From the NCBI GenBank assembly GCA_037968475.1, contig JBBKVO010000013.1:1-64000 (forward strand): DNA of 64,000 nucleotides, read 5' to 3'. Of this stretch, positions 51,945 to 60,976 are shown one piece after another. The position numbers were made by a program, and so were the translations under genes. Under the pieces are notes generated by a model. That model was given only the letters and a program-made list of their open reading frames with translations, was not told the origin of the DNA and did no database searches. Positions within the stretch are counted from its first letter, which is position 1. Each line of letters starts with the position of its first letter. The stretch is from SB11 sp037968475. Lineage in GTDB: Bacteria; Bacteroidota; Bacteroidia; UBA8524.

Positions 51945-54569
51945 CTAAAATTTATAGCTAAGTGTAACTGAGGGAATAATAGGGAATAGCGTAATTTGTT
52001 TTAGCTTCGATACCCCTTGAGAATCTGTTGAAGCATAGTAAAAGAATGGATTTTTACGGTTATATACGTTATAAAAACTCCACTCTATTGTACGGGTATA
52101 TTTTGGGCGAACTTTGGTGAAACGAAACCCTATATCCATACGGTGATAAGGCGCCATGCGAAAATTATTTTTTTCGCCATAATCAGTTATAGTGGTTTGG
52201 TTGTTTACTGTACCACCAAAATCGCCGGGTGAGTGCAGCACACCTGTATAATTTGCGCGAGGCAGGGTAATAGCCTGACCTGTACCGTATACCCATGTGG
52301 CCGATATGCCTATCCTTTCGGTAATTTTATATATAGCTACTACCGAGGCATCATGTCGGCGGTCATACCGTGCCCAATACTTTTTTCCAAAATTCAGTTC
52401 ATCAAACTGCAACTGTGTCCAGCTAAGGGTATATCCTATCCAACCATTAAACCTTCCTTTTTTCTTTTGCAATAAAAACTCAGCTCCATAGCTCCAGCCT
52501 TTGCCCGATGTAACATTTTCTTCCCAAGAATAATCATTAGTACTTAGTGGGTCGTCAAAAATCAAAAAGGTTGCTCCTTCTTTATACCCCAAAATATTGT
52601 ACATCTCTTTGTAGTAGCCTTCTACAGTAAAAGTAACGTTTTGTTTAGTGAAATCTTTTGCAAAACCTGCTGCCAATTGCATACTGCGTTGTGGTGGCAC
52701 TTTTGATGTTGCTGGTACCCACAAATCAGTAGGCAAACCTATACCTGTATTGCTAACCAAGTGCATATACTGGTTCATTATAGCAAATGATGATTTAAAG
52801 GCTAAATCACTTTTTAACTGATAAGCTGCTGATAGGCGAGGCTCAGGCAAAATATAGTGTTTGTCTCTATTATTAAAATTACTGATACGTATACCTGCAT
52901 TTACCCTAAATCGCTTTCCCAAGCGCATATCGTCTTCGGCATATAAGCCTGTTTCTATACCTTCAATATGTTTCTTTGCCGAAAAATTTTCGTTAGCAAA
53001 GGTGTTTTTATACACTACTGCACTTGGCGAAAAGGTATGATGTATGGCCATTGCTCCTACTTTTACGTGATGCCCGTTAGCAGGGTAATAATCCACATCG
53101 TATTTAAGTGAGAAATCGCGTATTTGTGAATAAAAACGGAGGTTAAACTCGTTATTGCTTTGTTTGTCTTTATCGGTAGCACTTATCTGAAATCTGTAAT
53201 TACTAAATATAAATGAGGCATTGGCAAATACCTTGTTGCTATACTGGTGATTCCACCTTGCCGTAGCGGTAGCATTGCCCCACTCAAAACCATAGTTGCT
53301 GGTGCTATAGCTATTGTTAGTTTTGGCATAAAATCGGTCTTTACCAAAATAGCCACTTAGGTATACTTTATCCTTCTTTCCTAAATCATAATTTACTTTA
53401 GCATTCAAATCATAAAAGTAGTAGCCTCCTTTTTCCTCTTTAGACAAAAAGGGTTGTATTAGGGCATCTATATAGGTACGGCGGCCTGAAAGTATAAATG
53501 ATGATTTATTTTTTTTTAAAGGGCCTTCTACCGTAAAACGCGATGAAATAAGCCCTACGCCTACCTCGCCACTATATTTTTCTTTGTTCCCTTCTTTCAT
53601 GTGAAGGTCTAATACCGATGATAGTCTGCCACCATATTGGGCAGGAAAACCTCCTTTTATCAACTCTACACTTTTAAGGGCATCGCCATTAAATAGTGAG
53701 AAAAAACCAAACAGGTGAAAGGCATTGTATACGGGTGCACCATCAAGTATTATAAGGTTTTGGTCGGGGCCTCCTCCACGTACATAAAAGCCACTTTGCC
53801 CTTCATTACCTTTTTGCACACCGGGCATTAGTTGTACTACTTTTAAAACGTCTTTTTCGCCCAATAGTGCAGGTATATCTTTTATTTGCTGCACGGGTAT
53901 ATCTATACTGCTCATTCGCGAGCGTTGACTTTCGCGAGGAATTTCATCGGCTACAACTACTACTTCTGATACTTCTACCGAGCCTGATAGTTTAATGTTT
54001 AGCTCGATGTCATTATCAAGAGTAATTTTTTTTACTTGTGTTTGATAGCCTATGTACGAGATATTAATATCGTAAAAATCACCCGGAAGGGTTAGCGAAA
54101 AAAAGCCGTACGCATTGGTACTTGTACCCAATTGCGTACCGGGCACGTATATGTTTACACCCAACAACTGCTCACCACTTCCTTCTTCAGTTACATATCC
54201 GCTAATGGTATGTGTTTTATTTGATGATGGTTTACGTTTTTTACTCAGAACAATTTGGCCGTTTATCTCTTTATAGTCCACTGACGAAGGCAGCAACTCT
54301 TTTAAAACTTCACTAAGTAGCTTATCAGTAACATTTATACTTATTATTTGGCCGACTGGTATAAGACTTTCGCTATAAGAAAAAGCTATATCATACTTCT
54401 CTCCAATTTCTGTAAGCACTTGCTTAAGGGTAATTTGCGTAGCCTTATAGCTTATTTTTTTGTCTAAAGCACTTTGTGCTTTAGACAATTGCGGCAGTAA
54501 CACCATAAAAAGGGCTATTGCGGCAAGCAGGTATTTTTTAAATGTTTTCACAGGCTTTTTGGTTAGCAT
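51945..54569 (-). CDS. TonB-dependent receptor with STN and carboxypeptidase-like domains
   Basis: 874 residues. Signal peptide (about 10-32), STN signalling domain (about 40-110, ITLKQVLTEIGEKYDIAFSY), CarboxypepD_reg-like domain (about 118-205), plug (PALLGEKDVLKVVQLMPGVQ, GFYVRGGGPDQNLIILDGAP) and a 22-stranded barrel ending in a C-terminal Phe. The STN domain talks to the FecR protein encoded just upstream (7-nt overlap), so import is coupled to sigma-factor activation. The ligand is unknown: no SusD or glycoside hydrolase is nearby. Confidence 0.92.
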   Translation of the reverse strand: MLTKKPVKTFKKYLLAAIALFMVLLPQLSKAQSALDKKISYKATQITLKQVLTEIGEKYDIAFSYSESLIPVGQIISINVTDKLLSEVLKELLPSSVDYKEINGQIVLSKKRKPSSNKTHTISGYVTEEGSGEQLLGVNIYVPGTQLGTSTNAYGFFSLTLPGDFYDINISYIGYQTQVKKITLDNDIELNIKLSGSVEVSEVVVVADEIPRESQRSRMSSIDIPVQQIKDIPALLGEKDVLKVVQLMPGVQKGNEGQSGFYVRGGGPDQNLIILDGAPVYNAFHLFGFFSLFNGDALKSVELIKGGFPAQYGGRLSSVLDLHMKEGNKEKYSGEVGVGLISSRFTVEGPLKKNKSSFILSGRRTYIDALIQPFLSKEEKGGYYFYDLNAKVNYDLGKKDKVYLSGYFGKDRFYAKTNNSYSTSNYGFEWGNATATARWNHQYSNKVFANASFIFSNYRFQISATDKDKQSNNEFNLRFYSQIRDFSLKYDVDYYPANGHHVKVGAMAIHHTFSPSAVVYKNTFANENFSAKKHIEGIETGLYAEDDMRLGKRFRVNAGIRISNFNNRDKHYILPEPRLSAAYQLKSDLAFKSSFAIMNQYMHLVSNTGIGLPTDLWVPATSKVPPQRSMQLAAGFAKDFTKQNVTFTVEGYYKEMYNILGYKEGATFLIFDDPLSTNDYSWEENVTSGKGWSYGAEFLLQKKKGRFNGWIGYTLSWTQLQFDELNFGKKYWARYDRRHDASVVAIYKITERIGISATWVYGTGQAITLPRANYTGVLHSPGDFGGTVNNQTTITDYGEKNNFRMAPYHRMDIGFRFTKVRPKYTRTIEWSFYNVYNRKNPFFYYASTDSQGVSKLKQITLFPIIPSVTLSYKF

Positions 54570-55549
54570 ATTTCACCTTTGAGGTAGTATACCCCATTAA
54601 TTTCTTCAACGTGTAACGATAGTGTTGATGCTATTATTTCTAGCGCATCATCAATAGTAGGGTTATTGAAACTTGCGGTGATGCGACACCCTTTTAGCGT
54701 GGTATTTTCTATCACTATCTTTTTGCCAAACCAACGCTCTAGTGATTGTGCGGCTTGAGCAAGCGTAATATTATCAAAGTCTAAAATATTGCTGTGCCAT
54801 AAGTTGTGTTTGTTGCTAATGGCTGATTTATCAATACTGTGGCTTTTTTTATCAAATCGCCCTTTTGTACCCGGTTCAAGATTAACCGAATTTTCTCCGT
54901 AGCTAAGTGCCACTTTGCCTTCATCAAGCGATACAGTAATAGTAGCTTGGTCTGCATAGGCCAATACATTAAACGATGTACCTAATACTTGAGTAGTGAA
55001 ATCATCAGTATGCACTTTAAATGGCTTTGCAGGGTTTTTAGCCACATCAAAATAGGCTTCGCCTTCAAGGTATATCTCACGGGTATCTCCATCAAACTTT
55101 TCAGGATACTTAATAGTGCTTTCAGCATTTAACCAAACGGTGCTACCATCGGCCAATGCCAACTGGCGGCGTTCGCCTTTTGGAGTTGATATTTCTATCA
55201 TTTTTACGGCAACATCGTTGGGCGAGTTGGGCACTAAGTAAAATAATATCATGGCGGTAAATACTATTACTGCTGCGGCAGCCCTTGGTACTATATACGA
55301 CAGTGTTTTCCACTTGGGTGCTGCTTTGGGCGCAGTGTTTATTTTTGTTTTAATTTTTTGCCACGCAGCTTCTGTCTCCTGCACTTCGCTTTGTGGGCGT
55401 AAGTTTCCTGTTTCGTCCCAAATTTTCTTTAGGCGATTAAAGGTTTTTAAATTCTCAGCACTTTGCACTTTCCACTCTTCAATCAAGCCCACTTCATAAT
55501 CGGTGCATTGTCCTTCAAAATATTTAGCTATTAGTACAGGTGTTATCAT
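54563..55549 (-). CDS. FecR-type anti-sigma factor with DUF4974
   Basis: 328 residues. N-terminal cytoplasmic segment (about 1-80), one membrane helix (about 92-109, VIVFTAMILFYLVP), a periplasmic FecR domain (RRQLALADGSTVWLNAES, IYLEGEAYFDVAKN, FKVHTDDFTTQVLGTSFNV) and a C-terminal DUF4974 (FDNITLAQAAQSLERWFGK). It should hold the sigma factor encoded at 56543 and respond to the STN domain of the receptor. Confidence 0.92.
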   Translation of the reverse strand: MITPVLIAKYFEGQCTDYEVGLIEEWKVQSAENLKTFNRLKKIWDETGNLRPQSEVQETEAAWQKIKTKINTAPKAAPKWKTLSYIVPRAAAAVIVFTAMILFYLVPNSPNDVAVKMIEISTPKGERRQLALADGSTVWLNAESTIKYPEKFDGDTREIYLEGEAYFDVAKNPAKPFKVHTDDFTTQVLGTSFNVLAYADQATITVSLDEGKVALSYGENSVNLEPGTKGRFDKKSHSIDKSAISNKHNLWHSNILDFDNITLAQAAQSLERWFGKKIVIENTTLKGCRITASFNNPTIDDALEIIASTLSLHVEEINGVYYLKGEIC

Positions 55550-55608
55550 AGTGGCATCAATTTAAAAAATGGGGGGCGGTATTACCGCCCCCTCACAAAT
55601 ATTACAAT

Positions 55609-56064
55609 TTATTTTTTTGAGAAGGTATTAACCATAGTACCCGTTTTTCCCTCATCGTCTTCAAACTTGATTTTTATCACCAAAGTTTCGGCAGTAAGAG
55701 TCTGTACTTCGGCAGTATCGCTATTGTCTATAATAATTTTTGTTTCGTTTGCTATAAACTTCCACGTTCCATTTTCTACTTGTGGGTCGCTTGGGTCACA
55801 TTTTAAAGCACCTTCATCATAGGTTGATGTTCCGTTTGCTTTAAAGGTTAAAAAGTTGTCTTTTTCGCAAGCAGGCATAAAAGGATAAAAATCTACATTA
55901 TTGCTTACCATACTTTTTGCAATCCAACTGTGAGATGTTAAAATTTGTGTCTTAGTTTGTGGAGCAGGAGTTGATGGTGTAGGATTATCTTTATCCTTTT
56001 TACAAGAACTTACCATTAGGGTTAAGGCTACAAGAGCAGCAAGGGCGAATGTTAATTTTTTCAT
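55609..56064 (-). CDS. Lipocalin-like lipoprotein
   Basis: 151 residues. Lipoprotein signal MKKLTFALAALVALTLMVSS with Cys21, then a KKDKDNPTPSTPAPQTK linker and a small beta-barrel: LTSHSWIAKSMVSNN, FKANGTSTYDEGALKC, GTWKFIANETKIIIDN, typical of Bacteroidota lipocalin-like domains. Its signal-peptide coding region is nearly identical to that of the 48-residue gene upstream, through local duplication. Confidence 0.8.
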   Translation of the reverse strand: MKKLTFALAALVALTLMVSSCKKDKDNPTPSTPAPQTKTQILTSHSWIAKSMVSNNVDFYPFMPACEKDNFLTFKANGTSTYDEGALKCDPSDPQVENGTWKFIANETKIIIDNSDTAEVQTLTAETLVIKIKFEDDEGKTGTMVNTFSKK

Positions 56065-56386
56065 ACAATTACTTTCTTTTAATCGTTTTCAATAGTTTAT
56101 TTTAGTTTGTTTTTGTTGAATCTTTTTTTACGATACAAGATTTCTCACATGGTTTTAAATCGTCTCCAAAGCAATCATCATTGCTACAAGAACTTACCAT
56201 TAGGGTTAGGGCTACAAAAGCAGCAAGGGCGAATGTTAATTTTTTCATACAATTACTTTCTTTTAATCGTTTTCAATAGTTTGTTTTAGTTTGTTTTAGT
56301 TTGTTTTTGTTGAATCTTTTTTTACGATACAAGATTTTTCACATGGTTTTAAATCGTCTCCAAAGCAATCATCATTGCTACAAGAA
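56001..56386. repeat. Tandem duplication of about 185-197 nt creating a chimeric lipoprotein gene
   Basis: Unit 1 runs from about 56001 to 56183, unit 2 from about 56184 to 56386. Each holds ACTTACCATTAGGGTTAR, the signal-peptide start, TTCTTTTAATCGTTTTCAAT and the C-terminal end of the small lipoprotein. Unit 2 has an extra 10-nt TTGTTTTAGT stutter. The copies differ by few substitutions. Confidence 0.8.
56102..56248 (-). CDS. Tiny Cys-rich lipoprotein, chimeric copy
   Basis: 48 residues. The signal peptide MKKLTFALAAFVALTLMVSS equals that of the lipocalin-like gene except one residue; the mature part from Cys21 on (CSNDDCFGDDLKPCEKSCIV) equals that of the gene at 56296. It is thus a recombinant of its two neighbours. 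The mature peptide is 28 residues, acidic, with four cysteines (the lipidated one plus three). No function is known. Whether it is expressed is unproven; the frame is intact. Confidence 0.7.
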   Translation of the reverse strand: MKKLTFALAAFVALTLMVSSCSNDDCFGDDLKPCEKSCIVKKDSTKTN

Positions 56387-56445
56387 CTAAACATTGTGAT
56401 GGCGAAAGTTGCCACTAAGGCAAGCAGGATAATTTTTGTTTTCAT
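56296..56445 (-). CDS. Tiny Cys-rich lipoprotein
   Basis: 49 residues with signal MKTKIILLALVATFAITMFS, lipobox Cys22, then the same 28-residue mature peptide as the gene at 56102. It lies between the sigma factor gene and the anti-sigma operon, so it probably belongs to that regulon. Four cysteines in the mature chain suggest disulfides or metal binding. Confidence 0.75.
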   Translation of the reverse strand: MKTKIILLALVATFAITMFSSCSNDDCFGDDLKPCEKSCIVKKDSTKTN

Positions 56446-56542
56446 AGTTTGTTGTAATACGTTTCTGTTTACATAAGCATATACAGCAAACCCCTACCTT
56501 ACCCCCAACTGGGTTTAAACTTTTTTTAAGAAATTTTATATA

Positions 56543-57151
56543 TTACTGATTTTGAGATAAATAAATAAACAAGAAAGGTAAATAATCTTTCAATTCAACC
56601 TTTAAAGTTTTAAGCGCGCGACCTATTTGGTTCTCTACTGTTTTGGGTGCTAAATCTAAAGTTTCGGCTATTTCTTTATAGCTCATCCCCTCATAGCGGC
56701 TTAGTTGGAATATAATACGGCATTGTTCGGGCAAGCGAGATACGGCTGCTTCAATGGCTAAGTTTACTTCTTTTAGATTGGTAACTGAATCTGTTGCGGT
56801 ATCGGCCACTAATTCATCAGCCCAACTTTCATCATCATCAATAGAAGTGGTTTTCTTTTTGGCCTTTAGATGGTTGAAACAACGATTGCGCACCGCTGTG
56901 ATAAGATAGTTTTTAAACGATGCTTGTACATTAATGTTTTCGCGCTTCTGCCACACAGTAATAAACACATCATGCACCAATTCTTCGGCTTGTTCTATAT
57001 CATTTATTAAAAACTGCCCCACTTTTAGCAACATTTGATAATGTTTCTTAAACAGGGTTTCAAAAGCCTGCTCATCACCGCCAACAAAGCGTTGCACTAG
57101 CACACTTTCGTTTGCTTGCGAAGTAAGAGGTAGATTTTGGGCTTGCTGCAT
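56543..57151 (-). CDS. ECF RNA polymerase sigma factor (Bacteroidota expansion family)
   Basis: 202 residues. Region 2: FETLFKKHYQMLLKVGQFLI, then AEELVHDVFITVWQKRENI. Region 4: LPEQCRIIFQLSRYEGMSYK, then IAETLDLAPKTVENQIGRAL. This family is controlled by FecR/TonB-receptor pairs, exactly the genes downstream. About 95 nt separate it from the first lipoprotein gene. Confidence 0.94.
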   Translation of the reverse strand: MQQAQNLPLTSQANESVLVQRFVGGDEQAFETLFKKHYQMLLKVGQFLINDIEQAEELVHDVFITVWQKRENINVQASFKNYLITAVRNRCFNHLKAKKKTTSIDDDESWADELVADTATDSVTNLKEVNLAIEAAVSRLPEQCRIIFQLSRYEGMSYKEIAETLDLAPKTVENQIGRALKTLKVELKDYLPFLFIYLSQNQ

Positions 57152-57243
57152 TAAAGTGCAAATATCATTAGTTTAACGATATAGACACAAAAAATTGCTA
57201 AACGAATAAAATTTTATGTGATTTAAGTGTATTGTCTACGTGA

Positions 57244-57546
57244 TTACACCCAAACAAAAAGTAAGACAATGCTAAATATAAGCAGTAAATTCATCATGGT
57301 GAGACCTAAAAATGCAAACTGATTGGTTTTAAACTTGAAGAAAGCACCTAAAATAATGGGGATAATGGCTATTAAGAATGCTATGGATAATATATCGTAC
57401 AAGCTTTCTTTTGTTGGGTCAATCATCCCTTTTAAATCGTTATAAAGTACATTTCGTTGTTTGGAGTAAAATACCCAAACTACAAATAGCGTAATGCCAA
57501 ATATAAAATTTGTAAGTTTTAAGATGGCATATACTCTTTTCTCCAT
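57244..57546 (-). CDS. Small membrane protein, unknown function
   Basis: 100 residues with three hydrophobic helices (about 10-25, 48-66 and 77-98) and a short soluble link (NVLYNDLKGMIDPTKESLYD). No family recognised. It stands alone. A larger overlapping frame (57440-57673) is a shadow. Confidence 0.65.
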   Translation of the reverse strand: MEKRVYAILKLTNFIFGITLFVVWVFYSKQRNVLYNDLKGMIDPTKESLYDILSIAFLIAIIPIILGAFFKFKTNQFAFLGLTMMNLLLIFSIVLLFVWV

Positions 57547-57725
57547 TGTGTGAATTTTTCTTTACGCAGTAATTATTTCTATGTGCTAATTGACGGGATT
57601 TATTTCTCCATATTTCTTTTAAAGGAAATATCCTAAACAGCAATACAAACATAGAGATAAACCCAGCATTCACAAGGCTAAATTATATAAGCGGTGCTGT
57701 ACAGTATATAAGCGGTAAATAAACA

Positions 57726-57757
57726 AAAGGGCTGTTGCAAGTGTGCAACAGCCCTTT
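57726..57757. terminator. Terminator of alanine dehydrogenase
   Basis: 14-bp perfect stem (57726-57739 with 57744-57757), AGTG loop. On the minus strand it lies about 37 nt after the ald stop codon. Confidence 0.8.
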
Positions 57758-57793
57758 ATATAACCGGTAATATATTTTATTTAAACAGTAATA

Positions 57794-58936
57794 CTATGCA
57801 GTTAACTCAGCAGTAGCGTGTTGCACCAATACATCGTCAACATTGTGCAAAGGAAGATCAAAAGCTTCAGCAACGCCTTCGTATACTACTTTACCTTCAA
57901 CAACATTAAGACCTAATTTTAGTTCTTCGTTTTCGCGGCAAGCAATAACCCAACCTTTATTGGCTAATTGTATAGCATAAGGTAATGTAGCGTTTGTAAG
58001 AGCTAACGTACTGGTATACGGTACTGCACCCGGCATATTAGCCACACAATAATGTACTATCTCATCAATAATAAAGGTAGGATCTTCGTGGGTAGTAGGT
58101 TTGCAGGTTTCTATACAACCTCCTTGATCTACAGCTACGTCAACCAATACTGTACCTGGTTTCATCAACTTCAACATATCACGTGTTACCAAGTTTGGCG
58201 CTTTTGCACCTGGTATTAATACAGCACCTACAATAAGGTCGGCACGTTGTATCATTTCGCGAATATTATACTCATTGCTCATCATTGTATCAACGTTAGC
58301 AGGCATAATATCATCTAACTGGCGAAGGCGAGGCAACGATACATCCATAATGGTTACGTGTGCACCAAGACCTGCGGCCATTTTAGCAGCTTGTGTACCT
58401 ACAATACCACCGCCAAGTATAAGTACTTCGGCTGGTTTTACTCCCGGTACGCCACCTAATAAAATACCACGACCTTTTAGGGGTTTTTCAAGGTATTTAG
58501 CTCCTTCTTGAATAGACATTCGGCCTGCTACTTCGCTCATAGGAACAAGTAGTGGCAAGCTGCGGTCTTTTTTCTCAACCGTTTCGTAGGCCAAGCAAAC
58601 CGCACCACTTTCAATCATGGCGTGTGTAAGTGGCTCATACGAAGCAAAGTGGAAATAAGTAAACACCAATTGGTTTTTCTTAATCAGTTTGTATTCTGAT
58701 TCAATCGGTTCTTTTACTTTTATAATCATTTCAGCTATGTCATACACTTCCTCAATGGTTGGAAGCATATTAGCACCTGCTGATGTATAATCTTCATCAG
58801 TAAAGCCACTACCTTCTCCGGCAGTTGCTTGTACATACACTGTGTGCCCGCGTTTTACCATTTCAGTAACACCAGCGGGGGTAAGAGCTACGCGGTTTTC
58901 GTTGTTTTTTATTTCTTTAGGAACTCCTATAATCAT
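57794..58936 (-). CDS. ald: Alanine dehydrogenase
   Basis: 380 residues, usual size 370. NAD-dependent interconversion of alanine and pyruvate plus ammonia. MIIGVPKEIKNNENRVALTP, AGEGSGFTDEDY, the NAD-binding GGGIVGTQAAKMAAGLGAHV and the conserved YVALTNATLPYA-like segment (LALTNATLPYAIQLANKG). Monocistronic, with a promoter matching the phylum consensus and a strong terminator. Confidence 0.95.
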   Translation of the reverse strand: MIIGVPKEIKNNENRVALTPAGVTEMVKRGHTVYVQATAGEGSGFTDEDYTSAGANMLPTIEEVYDIAEMIIKVKEPIESEYKLIKKNQLVFTYFHFASYEPLTHAMIESGAVCLAYETVEKKDRSLPLLVPMSEVAGRMSIQEGAKYLEKPLKGRGILLGGVPGVKPAEVLILGGGIVGTQAAKMAAGLGAHVTIMDVSLPRLRQLDDIMPANVDTMMSNEYNIREMIQRADLIVGAVLIPGAKAPNLVTRDMLKLMKPGTVLVDVAVDQGGCIETCKPTTHEDPTFIIDEIVHYCVANMPGAVPYTSTLALTNATLPYAIQLANKGWVIACRENEELKLGLNVVEGKVVYEGVAEAFDLPLHNVDDVLVQHATAELTA

Positions 58937-58958
58937 GACATAGAAATTTTTGGGTGTG

Positions 58959-58987
58959 CAAAAATAGGTTTTTATTTCACTTGCAAA
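58959..58987 (-). promoter_or_regulatory. Promoter of alanine dehydrogenase
   Basis: Minus strand -7 TATTTTTG (58959-58966) and -33 TTTG (58984-58987) with 17 nt between them, fitting the Bacteroidota promoter form. The start codon is 23 nt downstream of the -7 box. Confidence 0.55.
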
Positions 58988-59006
58988 GCGCTTTTACAAT
59001 AAAGAT

Positions 59007-59768
59007 TTAATACTTTTTAGGCTTATGAGAAGCTACGTTTTCAAACCCTATCACTCTTATGTTTTCAAGCACCTCCGTATCGGTCATATAATTTCGGCGG
59101 GCATTACGTCTATACTCAGGTGTTATACCTGTATTGTTACCATATAATATCAGCTTTTTCGATTCGTACAAAGCAAAACCTAAGCCTCGTTGTATCGTTT
59201 CCATATCAGTTTGGCGTTCGGTATACCTTTTGTATTTTTTTGAGAAAATATATTTTGCACCCATACCCACCAACTCTAAACTGTTTTTGTATTTATAGCT
59301 TAGTAGGTGCGCCAACTCGTGCCCAAAAAAACCAATGCGCGTATTAAAATTCATCTTGTCTAAATTGATGCCTTTATACTTTCCCTTACGGTTATTGATA
59401 AATATTTTGTAAGTGCGTTTTGATGCTTTGCTAAAAATGCTTTTGTTGGCAGGGCGTGCCTGCATAGTGTTAAACATTATACTGCCCTCAACCACAATTT
59501 TATTATCATACAACTCAGGGTAGCGTGATAACGCAATATAAAAGGGCAATTGCAGCGAGTCAGGTACGGTTTTGTCTTTTCCAAAACGCTCTATAAAAAT
59601 AGGTAAACTGTCAATATAATCTTCCTCAACAAAATAATATTGAAGGTTGGTATCGGCTTCTTCTATTTCTACAATTTGCAATGTATCGGTAGGCATCTGC
59701 TCTTGGGCAAAGGCTGTAAAGGCAATACCCCCCACCATATATAGTACTACTAAAAATTTAAACTTCAT
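59007..59768 (-). CDS. Secreted protein with HExxH zinc-protease motif
   Basis: 253 residues. Signal peptide 1-21 ending FTAFAQ. His150-Glu151-x-x-His154 in GFFGHELAHLLSY is the zinc-binding motif of metallopeptidases, and TERQTDMETIQRGLG about 35 residues later could give the third ligand. Family not recognised; the segment FIERFGKDKTVPDSLQLPFY before it may be a substrate or fold feature. Probably periplasmic. Peptidase activity is inferred from the motif alone. Confidence 0.72.
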   Translation of the reverse strand: MKFKFLVVLYMVGGIAFTAFAQEQMPTDTLQIVEIEEADTNLQYYFVEEDYIDSLPIFIERFGKDKTVPDSLQLPFYIALSRYPELYDNKIVVEGSIMFNTMQARPANKSIFSKASKRTYKIFINNRKGKYKGINLDKMNFNTRIGFFGHELAHLLSYKYKNSLELVGMGAKYIFSKKYKRYTERQTDMETIQRGLGFALYESKKLILYGNNTGITPEYRRNARRNYMTDTEVLENIRVIGFENVASHKPKKY

Positions 59769-59795
59769 AAAGCAGATAATATACCCTTTAAGACG

Positions 59796-60428
59796 CTAAA
59801 TAGCAAGCGATTGTAAATGTTCTCCACTATTTTCTTTTATAATGCTGAATTTATCACCATCATACTCCATTATATATAAGCCCAAATTTCTATGACCAAA
59901 GCTATCCATTTTTTGTAATGGTTTATCCATCATAAGGCACAAAAAACTGCGTATTGCCCTGCCGTGCATACAAATTAGTATTTGCTGCTCGTGGGTTTGA
60001 TTTAGTATATGTTGCAATACAGGTTTTTGGCGTTGCTGCAACTCTATTGGGTTTTCACCACCCGGTACACGGTATTCCAAATTACCTTTTTCCCATTGGT
60101 CTATCATCTCAAAATACTCGGCGCGCCAATTAGGATTGGTCGGCTTCCCCTCGTACTTGCCCCACATTATCTCATTTAGTCCCGCCAATTTCTCGTGCGG
60201 TATATCTTTCTCCTCTATAAAATTGCGTACACTTTGGTAGGTACGCTTCAAAGCCGATGTATATACCTTGTCAAAACTTATGTGCCCGTAATGCTCGTAA
60301 AACAATTCGGCTTGTCGTAGTCCCGTTTCATTCAAATCGCTATCCACCCCACTACCTTGTATTATTCCTTGCTTGTTATACTCTGTTTCGCCGTGCCTTG
60401 TGAGGTAAATTGTTTTTTTATGTGCCAT
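59796..60428 (-). CDS. Histidine-phosphatase family protein (phosphoglycerate-mutase-like)
   Basis: 210 residues. LTRHGETEYNKQGIIQGSG carries the catalytic RHGE, an Arg in SALKRTYQS, Glu in LNEIMWGKYEG and the second His in ICMHGRAIRSF. Typical of broad-specificity phosphatases; substrate unknown. It is divergent from the thioesterase gene. Confidence 0.92.
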   Translation of the reverse strand: MAHKKTIYLTRHGETEYNKQGIIQGSGVDSDLNETGLRQAELFYEHYGHISFDKVYTSALKRTYQSVRNFIEEKDIPHEKLAGLNEIMWGKYEGKPTNPNWRAEYFEMIDQWEKGNLEYRVPGGENPIELQQRQKPVLQHILNQTHEQQILICMHGRAIRSFLCLMMDKPLQKMDSFGHRNLGLYIMEYDGDKFSIIKENSGEHLQSLAI

Positions 60429-60508
60429 GTTCTGTTTTGTTACCCTTATTTTTGAATGCGCGTAAAAATAACACCTTGTTTGTTAACAAAAGTCTAAAAA
60501 CGATAGTA

Positions 60509-60976
60509 ATGAACGGAAAATACACCCTTGATACCTCTACAACGCTTGAGCAACTTAATGCCCTTAACAAAGGCACTATGGCTGAACATATTGGGATTGA
60601 GTTTATAGAATTGACCCCCGAATACCTAAAAGCACGTATGCCCGTTGACCATCGCACATGGCAACCCTTAAAAATGCTAAACGGTGGTGCAAGTCTTGCC
60701 CTTGCTGAAACAGTGGGCAGTATGGCGGCCAATTTGGTGATTGACCGTAACGAGTATGTGGCGCTGGGATTGGATATTAATGCCAACCACCTAAAAGCTG
60801 CTATGACGGGTTTTGTATACGGCACTGCCCGCCCTTACCATGTGGGTAAAAGTACACAGGTATGGGAAATACGCATTGAGGACGAGGACGGCAATCTTAC
60901 TAATATCAGCCGCCTCACTATGTCGAACGTAAAAATAAACGGTGAAGTAAAATATGCCCGAAAGGTTAGTGTTTAA
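60509..60976 (+). CDS. Hotdog-fold acyl-CoA thioesterase, PaaI/DHNA-CoA type
   Basis: 155 residues from ATG 60509 (an upstream frame to 60410 has no support). Hotdog helix with the active-site Glu in MLNGGASLALAETVGSMAA, then NANHLKAAMTG and GKSTQVWEIRIED. Its end overlaps isochorismate synthase by 23 nt, which points to 1,4-dihydroxy-2-naphthoyl-CoA hydrolysis in menaquinone synthesis (MenI role). That assignment rests on the neighbour. Confidence 0.88.
   Translation: MNGKYTLDTSTTLEQLNALNKGTMAEHIGIEFIELTPEYLKARMPVDHRTWQPLKMLNGGASLALAETVGSMAANLVIDRNEYVALGLDINANHLKAAMTGFVYGTARPYHVGKSTQVWEIRIEDEDGNLTNISRLTMSNVKINGEVKYARKVSV

Noticed and set aside
51034..57151. Polysaccharide utilization locus
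   Set aside because: No SusD, glycoside hydrolase or lyase gene; the receiver partner is DUF4249, so a PUL label is not supported.
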